NCBI GenBank assembly: GCA_930367215.1
Contig: OV884059.1
Span: 19,926,945-19,990,944, forward strand
Source of the DNA: Pollenia angustigena
Lineage: Eukaryota > Arthropoda > Insecta > Diptera > Polleniidae
DNA length: 64,000 nt
Direction of reading: 5' to 3'
This document shows positions 34,657 through 43,998 of this stretch, one piece after another. Every line of letters starts with the position of its first letter. Position 1 is the first letter of the stretch. The notes beneath the pieces were generated by a model. That model ran no database searches and had not been told where the DNA came from. It saw nothing but the letters and a program-made list of their open reading frames with translations. The translations under genes were made by a program, and so were the position numbers.

Positions 34657-37608
34657 ATGATGGATAGGATTGTTAAGTGTATATTTATAAACGTTAATTC
34701 GGTGGTTTCGCGGCACAAGCGCCACTATCTCGATATTTTTCTTAGGGAACATCGGCCGGATGTTCTTTTGATAGCTGAGCACAAACTGTCCCCCACACAT
34801 ACACTGGATCTGGGGGGGTACAGGACTTTTAGGCAGGACAGAACTGACGGACAGGGAGGTGGTACTGCTGTACTTGTGAGGGACAACTTGTGTTCCGAGA
34901 GGATTGTTCTTGATTTGGGGCCTATTGAGAACACTGCTGTGAGGGTTCGTAGGGCTGATGGTAGTCTGATGGTTTTTGTCTCGACGTATTTACGACCGCA
35001 AGGTGGTCTGTCACTCTCTGATCTGGGGCCGTTAATCGACCTTTCGTCTAGCGGGGGGCTTTTGGTTGGTGGTGATCTTAACGCTAAGCATCCTTATTGG
35101 GGGGGGAATTTCTCTAATCCGAGGGGATGTGTTCTTTATGATTTTATATTGTCATGCCCTGACCTTGGCATTCATCGTACCAATGGTCCTACGCGAGTAA
35201 CGTGTCAAACGTCGTCGTACATTGACATATTTATGTCTTCCTCTGATATTCGCCTGGCCCCTTCTTCTGTTGGTGGCCTTAAGATTCATGATTTTGAATC
35301 CGACCATTCGGCAGTTGAAATTACTGTTGAAGCTGGTGAATTCCAGCATCGTAGCGATCCACTCGTATTCGACTACAGTCGTCTAGATGGATCTCGTTTC
35401 AATGGGATACTTGCAAGGGATCTACCGTGTAGTGAACTTCCGGTTGACCGTAATGTTTCACCACCTGAAATTGATGAGTGCATTGAGTCAATGAGTGCGG
35501 TGTTTAGGGATGCCATGGACATGGCTATACCGAGGGTACCAATGGTAAAGAAGAAGCTTTTAAGGCTTCCCCCGAATATACTTCACTTAATTCGTGAGAG
35601 GAAGAGGATGAGGAGGATATTACACCGGACGCCTGATCCGGGTAGATATCTCATTTTAAAGGCCGATATTTGGAATATGGACAGGATCATCCAGGGGGCT
35701 ATTGCCGAATTTGAGGGAGACCACTGGGCCGATTATTTGCGGAATATTCGCCTTGATAATAGGACATTCTCTAGGGTAAAAAGGGCGGCTGGTGTTTGCG
35801 GGAGTGCGCCGATTGGTATGTTGAGGGATTCTCGGGGAACACTTCTTACGAGCGATAACGACAGGGCTGAGCTGCTGGCTGATCGTTTCTATGGAGTGCA
35901 TAGCGGTGGTGGTATTTCGGGACAATCATCCTTCGTTGATCATGTTGTCCATGGGGTTTCGGGGTTGGATAACCCTTTGCCATGCCTGACGTTTGGTCGG
36001 GAAATGATGGCTGACGGCACTCTGGTTCTGGAGGGTTTTACTTCCGCGGAGTGTATTTTTGTTACCCCAACTCAGGTTGCGGGTGCACTTAAGGTGAGGG
36101 GCAATCGTAAGTCCAGTAGCGGGGACGGTGTTCCGGACTTTGTCTTGAGGAAGACTTATTTATCGACATGGAGATATCTGGCGATCCTGATTAACCATTG
36201 TCTGAATATTAGTTACTTTCCTGTAAAATGGAAAGAGGCGTTGATTGTGCCTGTTCCGAAGTCAAGGTCGGATCCTAGGGAAGCTGGTAACTATAGGCCA
36301 ATTTCCCTCTTGTCTTCATTTGGCAAGTTACTTGAGTGGTTTTTGCTGGACAGGATCCGTAATAGGATTATCGACGGTGGTATATTAGGGGACTTTCAGT
36401 TTGGTTTCAGACCTGGGCACTCCACCTCACATGCCCTTATGGTTTTTGCCGATTTTGTGGCCAGGGGTCTAAACAATAGATACCCGACCTTAGCGGTTAG
36501 TTTGGATTTTTCCAAGGCCTTTGACACGGCGTGGCAGGATGGTATTATCTTCAAGATGATGCATTTGGGCTTTGATCGCTCCACGTGCAGGATGGTAAGG
36601 AGTTTTATGGCGAACCGTACTTTCAGGGTGAAGGTGGCGGGGGAGCTGTCCAACAGTCGGACAGTTACTGCTGGTGTTCCACAGGGCTCCCTACTGGGTC
36701 CTGTATTATACAACATTTTCGTTTCCGATATCCCGGAGCCCCCTAGTGGGGACCTACTTCTGGTGTATGCTGATGATATTCTGGTGGCCGCTAGTGGCCC
36801 CAGAGCGGAGTTTTTGAATCGGCGGATGAACTCGTATTTGGGTGTTTTACACGAATATTTCGTGAAGTGGGGTCTGAGGTTGAATATTGGCAAGACCGAT
36901 TGCATTTTTATTAAGGGTAGGAGAGGGAGGCTTTATCGCAATGCGCGGGCATTTGTTCCCAGTCTTGACGTTGCTGGTGAGCGGCTGCGAAACTCTGATA
37001 GTATCAGGTATCTTGGGGTGGTGTTCAGTGCGAAGTTTGACTTTCATGGGCACGTTGCTTTTATTTTGGAAAGGGTGAAGAAGATCTACAGGATGTACTG
37101 CGGTGTACTTCGTGGCAGATCTAGGTTGAGCACTAAGATCAAATTTCTGATCTATCGCCAGGTCTTACGGCCTATTATATCGTATGCTTTTCCAGTGTGG
37201 TTCGCAATTTCATCGCATCAGATGGAATTGCTGAGAATGTGGGAGCGTCGCATTTTGTGCTCTTGCTTGGGACTGCGTCCCAGATTGGGTCCCGATGGGA
37301 CACTCCGTAGGCCTTCGTCTAGGAGTATCTATGATGCTGTTGATTTTGGTAGGATGGATGCCTTTTTAATTGGTTCTGCAATAAAGTTCCTTGAGCAGTC
37401 ATTATCCATGGATAATGACCTGGTCAGGGACTGTTTTAGTAGGGCTGATGATCTGGGGACTTTGCGTGATGGGGAATACCTCTCACCAGTGGACCTCTTA
37501 AGACTAAGGGAAGGTGGCTTTTTGTACGGGGATGCAGGCCTCTTATTTTATCATAGAAGACTGAATACACTTGACATATCTGACACGGTGTATAACACTG
37601 TGCAGTAA
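34657..37608 (+). CDS. E3 ORF2, endonuclease-reverse transcriptase
   Basis: A 983-residue complete frame. The N-terminal endonuclease has VNVNS (about residue 13), AEH (44), GGDLNAKHPYWGG and SDH in FESDHSAVE. The RT has NYRPISLLSSFGKLLEWF, QFGFRPGHSTSHALM, SLDFSKAFDTAW, AGVPQGSLLGPVLYN and the catalytic YADD at residues 704-707. A thumb-like and C-terminal region ends NTLDISDTVYNTVQ. No RNase H domain, as in jockey-clade ORF2. The start overlaps the ORF1 end (ATGATGGATAG). It would nick the target and copy the RNA. All visible catalytic residues are intact. Confidence 0.93.
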   Translation: MMDRIVKCIFINVNSVVSRHKRHYLDIFLREHRPDVLLIAEHKLSPTHTLDLGGYRTFRQDRTDGQGGGTAVLVRDNLCSERIVLDLGPIENTAVRVRRADGSLMVFVSTYLRPQGGLSLSDLGPLIDLSSSGGLLVGGDLNAKHPYWGGNFSNPRGCVLYDFILSCPDLGIHRTNGPTRVTCQTSSYIDIFMSSSDIRLAPSSVGGLKIHDFESDHSAVEITVEAGEFQHRSDPLVFDYSRLDGSRFNGILARDLPCSELPVDRNVSPPEIDECIESMSAVFRDAMDMAIPRVPMVKKKLLRLPPNILHLIRERKRMRRILHRTPDPGRYLILKADIWNMDRIIQGAIAEFEGDHWADYLRNIRLDNRTFSRVKRAAGVCGSAPIGMLRDSRGTLLTSDNDRAELLADRFYGVHSGGGISGQSSFVDHVVHGVSGLDNPLPCLTFGREMMADGTLVLEGFTSAECIFVTPTQVAGALKVRGNRKSSSGDGVPDFVLRKTYLSTWRYLAILINHCLNISYFPVKWKEALIVPVPKSRSDPREAGNYRPISLLSSFGKLLEWFLLDRIRNRIIDGGILGDFQFGFRPGHSTSHALMVFADFVARGLNNRYPTLAVSLDFSKAFDTAWQDGIIFKMMHLGFDRSTCRMVRSFMANRTFRVKVAGELSNSRTVTAGVPQGSLLGPVLYNIFVSDIPEPPSGDLLLVYADDILVAASGPRAEFLNRRMNSYLGVLHEYFVKWGLRLNIGKTDCIFIKGRRGRLYRNARAFVPSLDVAGERLRNSDSIRYLGVVFSAKFDFHGHVAFILERVKKIYRMYCGVLRGRSRLSTKIKFLIYRQVLRPIISYAFPVWFAISSHQMELLRMWERRILCSCLGLRPRLGPDGTLRRPSSRSIYDAVDFGRMDAFLIGSAIKFLEQSLSMDNDLVRDCFSRADDLGTLRDGEYLSPVDLLRLREGGFLYGDAGLLFYHRRLNTLDISDTVYNTVQ

Positions 37609-37960
37609 GTTTGGTGTTGGAATTTTTGTGTTATTTTTCTTTAGTTTTATTTTTTACTTTCGTTTTTTCTGTAAATATTTTATTTTTGTTTCTTTTTGAT
37701 TAATTTTAAGTGTTTCGTTTTAAGTTAGTATTTAAGTGAATTGATGATCTCCTTTTTATCCTTTTTTTTGGGAATTTACGAATGATATGTAATATTAATA
37801 AAATAGTCTATGGCAACGCTGTAATTTAACCCTAGTAGAATGTAAAGTAGTTTTAGATAAGTATAAGTTTTACGCTAAGAAAAATAGATTAAGAAATAGA
37901 GTTAAGAAAAACTATGTAAAAAATGAATTTTTGGAAATAAATAAATGAAATGCAAAAAAG

Positions 37961-38165
37961 TAATTTAAAACAACTTGTCCATTCCAAGAATTACAATTTC
38001 AATTTATTTTGTTTAAGTTTTACAACACTTTATTTTTTATTTTCTATTTTTCACTTTATCCGTAGAGCACTTGCCACTGGCACTGTTCACAACTGAATCG
38101 ATAAAATTTCGCTTCTAAGCGTGTGTATTTATACTTTCCATGCACACTAGCGTTTACCCAAGATC
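37961..38165 (-). mobile_element. Distal 5' end of E2 (beyond E3)
   Basis: Bases 37971-38097 match the 5' end of E4 (about 48725-48852) and are the detached 5' UTR of E2. A further 68 bp (38098-38165), absent from E4, lies between that and the 13-bp target duplication. On the reverse strand this stretch has a TATAAATA box (plus 38126-38133), and the sequence shared with E4 starts at an initiator-like TTCAGTT (plus 38091-38097). The extra piece may be a captured promoter or the true 5' end of a longer transcript. Confidence 0.75.
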
Positions 38166-38178
38166 TTTAAATATAAAC
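38166..38178. repeat. Target-site duplication of E2, right copy
   Basis: TTTAAATATAAAC, matching 18172-18184. Its right edge is 21 bp from the first T of the H2B TATA box. Confidence 0.85.
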
Positions 38179-38760
<582 letters not shown>

Positions 38761-38829
38761 GATATTACTCGAAAAAAGAAGAAAAATACTGTATGACCAT
38801 CATCGCATATCAATTGAAAATCAACAAAC

Positions 38830-38845
38830 CGTCCTTTTCAGGACG
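38830..38845 (+). terminator. H2A mRNA 3' stem-loop, copy 1
   Basis: CGTCCTTTTCAGGACG, six-pair stem and TTTC loop, followed by AAAAGAGAAC purine element at about 38859. Confidence 0.92.
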
Positions 38846-40412
38846 ACAAATTTATTTTTAAAAGAGAACATATTTTTGTTAACCAAACCCGAAATTTGTT
38901 ATTTTTGTTGCTACAAAATATTGAATTTTTGCACAAATTTTTTTCTATTGTTGTGGATGAAAATAAGAAAAATATGAAAGTTAAAATCAGCATTACAATA
39001 TGGAATTTTTATTTCTGGTCATTCTTTCCCAGTCGATTTTAATCTAAGATGATTGGCATTTCTAAGAATAACTAAACATTGTTATTTTATACGAGTAAAC
39101 GATGCGTTTCGTGTGTATGAATACGAAGGAATTCGTATACAAACGTACTTATGTAGATATGTAAATCAATCTGATTCCTTTACACTCAATATAGTATCTA
39201 TGTATATATATATATTTTTTTTTCTTTTAAATTACTATATGTAGGTATATTAAACAGAAATATAAAGAGGAAATAGGTATCCCTGTATAAAAATTACTTT
39301 TTTATATTGCCTACTGGACTAATTGCTATAGGTATTTCTTTTTATTTAACTTGTTTAAAATAAAACAGCATAGGTACATTTTTTATTAATAATTATCTAA
39401 GCCAAAACTAAGCATTTCCATAAAAAAAAATATAAATTTGTATAAATAAAACACCGTTGGCTAAACACTCTTTCTTTGATACAGACAATCAAAGCAACAA
39501 AACAATGATCTTGTTGTTATTGTATTTTTCTACGAAGCCAGAATTTACTTCGTGTTTACATCGTCTAAGGAATTGGTATGTATGCACATTTTGTTTTTGC
39601 ATTAGTTGCCTACATACTTCTTTTATTTTTCAACGTTTTATTGTGTGTAAATTTGTTTGTGTTTCTTTACGATTGTACCTAGCAAGCTGGTTTTCATTTA
39701 GTTTATTAGTTATTTTGGCAGATTGGAAAAATTTGACTTTTAACTTGAGTTTTATTTCAAAATTTTAATATTTAATTTTATAAGGCGTTAAAGAATTTAT
39801 AAAAAGAAAATTTTATAGAAATAATTAAAGTTAATTTTATTTTGAGTTACAAAAATACGTACATACCTACATATGTATGTATTTATTTATACAATTTTGT
39901 TCAATTATTTAATGAAAAATATGTATGTTTATGTTATTTTAAATTAAAATAAAGAAAAATTTATATACAGAATATTTTTGTATTTAAATACTTTTTTACA
40001 GCTACTGACACAATAACGTACCTATTTCAAAATGTCTCCCTTATTTTGAGTTTTTATTAAACATACATACATACATATATAGGTATGTATAGGTATGTCC
40101 ATAAATTTAATTTTCTTAACAGCTGCTTAAAATTTCTTATCCATTTTAATTTTCACTTGAAAAAAAGACATTCGTTTTATACCTAATCATCCCTTTTACA
40201 CAAACAAAATCCGTTTATTACGTTTACTCATTTAAACATTGGTATATTTATTGTTGTTATTATATATACATACATACATACATATATTCTTAATTGCAAA
40301 TTCCCTGTATGTACCGAAGACTTAATATGTAACATTTTGTCCGCTTTATAGCATATGTTTTTGCTGTTCTTGTTAGAAACTTAAAAAATGTGAAGATTAT
40401 TTCTATATTTAA
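38846..40412. other. H2A-H4 convergent spacer, left part
   Basis: AT-rich spacer with TATG/CATA microsatellites (for example 40060-40090 and 40265-40285). It is nearly identical to 56884-57621 plus 59945-60774 in the other unit, showing concerted evolution. Frames here are not conserved as proteins. No gene. Confidence 0.7.
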
Positions 40413-41735
40413 CTAGCTTAACCCGGTGCGCTTCGCAACACTGCTTTAACCACTTTATCGATTGAGAGATATTTAATATATGCATCCTATGGAAGGTATT
40501 TCTCCCCTGCGCCTACCCGCTTAATTTTTATTTTTAAAAGTGTAGTATACCATAAGAGTGACTTCTACAAAGTCTGAACATTCTCACTTTAACAGTTTTT
40601 CGGATATCCGATATTAAGCATTGGCGTCCTATAGGGCGTAACGCTTCCCCGCTGCTATTTTATTTCAATTTTGGGGCTCAGAGGATCCTACTACCAAAAG
40701 TTCAACAAAATACTTGCAGCGACTCTTATTAATATTTCTATCTATGAGGGGAACTGCTCCTCCACTGTCTACCCCGCCCATTACTATATTGAAATTTAAA
40801 GTTTGCCATAATAGTGTTTTAACTACGTTTGAAGACTCGCCCTTTAATAGTTCTTCAGTTGAGCGATATTTAATATATGCATCCTATGAGAGGTATTTCC
40901 CCCCTGCGCCTTCCCCTATCTATTTTTATTTTCAATAGTGTAGTATACCATATGAGTGACTTTTACAAAGTTTGAACATTCTCACTATAACAGTTCTTAA
41001 GATATGCGATATTAAACATTGGCGTCCTATGGGGAAAACCACTTCCCCCGCTGCTACTTTATTTCAATTTCGGGGCTCAGAAGATCATACTACCAAAAGT
41101 TGAACAAAATGCGTACAATGGCTCTTATTAATATTTCTATCTATGAGGGGTACTGCTCCTCCCCTGTCTCTCCCGCCCATTTTTATATTGAAATTTATAG
41201 TTTACTATAATAGTAGCTTTAACCACGTTTGAAGGCTCTCCCTTTAATAGTTCTTCAGTTGAGCGATATTTAATGTATGCATCCTATGAGAGGTATTTCC
41301 CCCCTGCGCCTACCCGCTTTATTTTTATTTTCAAAAGTGTAGTATACCATAAGAGTGACTTCTAGAAAGTTTGAACATTCTCACTATTACAGTTCTTAAG
41401 ATATGCGATGTTAAACATTGGTGTCCTATGGGGGATTCCAATACCCCCGCTGCTATTTTATTTCAATTTCGGGGCTCAGAAGATCCTACTACAAAAGTTC
41501 AGCAAAATGCGTCCAGCGGCTCTTAAGATATGCGATAATTAATATTGGCATTCTATGGGGGGTACCAATTCCCCTGCCCCTATCGAAAAAATAAGTAGCC
41601 TATTTTATTTTTAGGGCTGACGTGATGTTACTGTAAAAATTTCAGGAAAATCGGTTCAGTAGTTTCGGAGTCTATAAGCCAACAAACAAACAAACAAACA
41701 CACATACAAACATTTTTCATTTTTATATATATAGA
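40413..41735 (-). mobile_element. Non-autonomous Helitron
   Basis: The other spacer copy (60770-60780) is the empty site, and the insert lies exactly between A and T without duplication. On the reverse strand it starts TCTATATATATAAAAATG and ends GGGTTAAGCTAG: 5' TC, 3' CTRR, with a TGCG-AAG-CGCA hairpin about 10 bases before the end. These are Helitron hallmarks. The interior has about three tandem repeats of roughly 400 bp (recurring TATGCATCCTATG and TTGGCGTCCTATGGGG boxes near 40480/40880/41280 and 40622/41020/41418). No Rep/helicase frame. Confidence 0.82.
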
Positions 41736-43194
41736 TGTAAATCAAGAAGAAGAAGAAAAGTGTACGAAACTATTTTTATTAACAAAAATATATAATTTGT
41801 TGTCTTTTAACAATTTCTGAACAAATGTGCATATAAATTTAACAACAAAATATACCTATTTAATGTACATAAGTACATTTAAGATATTTTATTTAAAAAA
41901 AAGGTAAAGAAAATTATAAATAATTGAAATTTAGCTCATAGAATAAATTCGAAAAATAAAAAATGTTTAAAATAATATAAAGTAACATTCGAAAGAAAAT
42001 AATTCCCAGTTTCTATTTGTGAAAATTATAAATTTATTTTTAATTTTCTTAAATAACAAAAACATACTACGTGTATGAATAAAAATGATTTTCATACCAC
42101 AATTAGTGCTTGAAGGAATAAAATGCATAAACAAAACCAAACCAAACTAATGAAATTGCGTAATTTTAAAACATAAAATAATTTAAAATTCTAAATAAAA
42201 CCCAAATTTAGAAATTAACAACGAACTCTTTCAAAAATATCTTTAGTGCAATAATTATTTTTGGTATGGCAAAAAAATCGATCTACTAACTAACTTCGTA
42301 TATTTACGAACAAAAATGTTTTCTCGGGCAAACAAAATAAAATCTAAGAACAAATAGATCTGGTACCAAAAATTCAACATCTCTTTTTAAAACGGGTTTT
42401 GTGGTCCGCTTACTACTTTTATATTATCTAGAAATTTAATTAAAAAACCAAGGACCCGAAAAGTTTTTTTTTTTTTATTTTTTGTGCAAGTTAAAAAAAT
42501 TCTACAGTTTACAGAAAATAAAAAATTTCTAAAATAGCATTGAAAAAAAGCCGTCGAAAAAAATAAATAAAATGAAGTTTTTAAAATAAAACGTTTTCTA
42601 AAAATCTAATTTGTCTGAAGACAAATTAAATATATTTAAGCATTGTCATAAAAATTTCATTCTTCAAAACAAATTTAAATAAAATTTATGAAGAGGTTTC
42701 TGAGAATACATACTACATTTTTTTAAAAATACGTGGAATATAATTTTCTAAAAAAAAACAAACGTTTTAAGAAATATTTTTCAACAAAAAAAGTTTTTAA
42801 ACAATTTTATTTGTTTTTGTTTACAAAAAAAAGTTTTTGCTTCTTTTGAAACTAAAAAATTTCGTTTTCAAAGGAAGTTTTTCCTTTTTTCGTTTCTATT
42901 TAAACACAAAAACACAAAAAAATATTCCTTTATTCACACACAAAAATTTTTTATTTCAAAAATAAAATTTAGCTTTGTGTTTTCTGTTAGTAATTTCCGG
43001 TCCTTGCAAAAAACAAATGAAATTCAATTGAAATATACAAAAATAAAAAACTTTTGCATGACAAATACATAGTAGCTCTGGTATAAAAAATTTATATCCA
43101 GAAATGCACTATCTCTTTTTAAAAAACAATCAGCACTGGTACCAAAAGTATTATATATCAAAAATGCACAATCTCTTTTTAAAACGGTTTTTGT
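41736..43194. other. H2A-H4 convergent spacer, right part
   Basis: AT-rich, matching 60775-62227. Reverse-strand copies of the H4 downstream purine element (TTTTAAAAAGAGAT) recur near 42386-42400, 43119-43133 and 43170-43184, the first next to a decayed GGACCACAAAACC stretch. This looks like partial duplications of the H4 3' region. No gene. Confidence 0.65.
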
Positions 43195-43210
43195 GGTCCT
43201 AAAAAGGACC
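43195..43210 (-). terminator. H4 mRNA 3' stem-loop, copy 1
   Basis: Reverse strand GGTCCTTTTTAGGACC: the loop is TTTT, not TTTC as in H3 and H2B. The other H4 copy has the same loop. A purine element AAAAAGAGAT follows. Confidence 0.88.
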
Positions 43211-43273
43211 GATTTGTTCGTTTTATTGATTTATTTGATTATTGATCCGCAAATTAAAATGTAATACGAGTAA

Positions 43274-43657
<384 letters not shown>

Positions 43658-43998
43658 ATTTCATTTTCATTTTATTCATTTCATTTCATTTTTATTTTTC
43701 CAAAATTCATATACATGTTTGATCTTAACATAGAACTTAAAATTAACATTTTTCCTTACATACTACAGTATTTTTCATGGACTTTCCAATACAGCCTATA
43801 TTTACATAGCAATTTCCTTTATCACATATATTTTCCTCATAAATTCCTAACATTAAACATAAATTTCCAAAAAAGGGAAAAAAGGGAAATCAAATTAAAC
43901 TAATCCTAATCTTAAAACTAATATACAAATAAGAAAAGAAAAATATATACAAAAGAAAGAAAAGAAAGGAAAATTATTTACAAAAAGAGGTCTGTGAC

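Larger units (their letters stand above)
23556..34667 (+). pseudogene. E3 ORF1 (gag-like), interrupted and deleted
   Basis: Codons 1-15 are at 23556-23600 and the frame resumes at 33232 after the LTR element and its 4-bp duplication. A second, independent lesion lies near 33770-33830: about 50 codons found in E1 between NVK and RPFS are missing, a GTTAAGTATATA direct repeat marks the scar, and the frame shifts to a stop at 33825. The remainder (33819-34667) is open and has the three zinc knuckles (CYNCQRFGHVAINC, CVKCGGSHEPGKC, CVNCGNEGHAASFRECP). The copy cannot make a full ORF1 protein. Confidence 0.88.
23286..37960 (+). mobile_element. Non-LTR retrotransposon E3, inserted in E2 and carrying an LTR element
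   Basis: Opposite orientation to E2. The 5' end is TTGTGTTTACC at 23286; the 3' end carries TTTTTGGAAATAAATAAATG plus a short A-rich tail at 37960. ORF1 starts at 23556 and is split after 15 codons by the LTR retrotransposon (23601-33227); ORF2 is complete. The target was the 5' UTR of E2, not a histone promoter, and the duplication is 10 bp. Confidence 0.9.

Noticed and set aside
40413..41735. A SINE or CR1-type repeat for the insert with TTCAGGAAAATCGG and CAAACAAACAAAC
   Set aside because: There is no target duplication, and the A^T insertion with TC/CTAG ends and hairpin fits a Helitron better.
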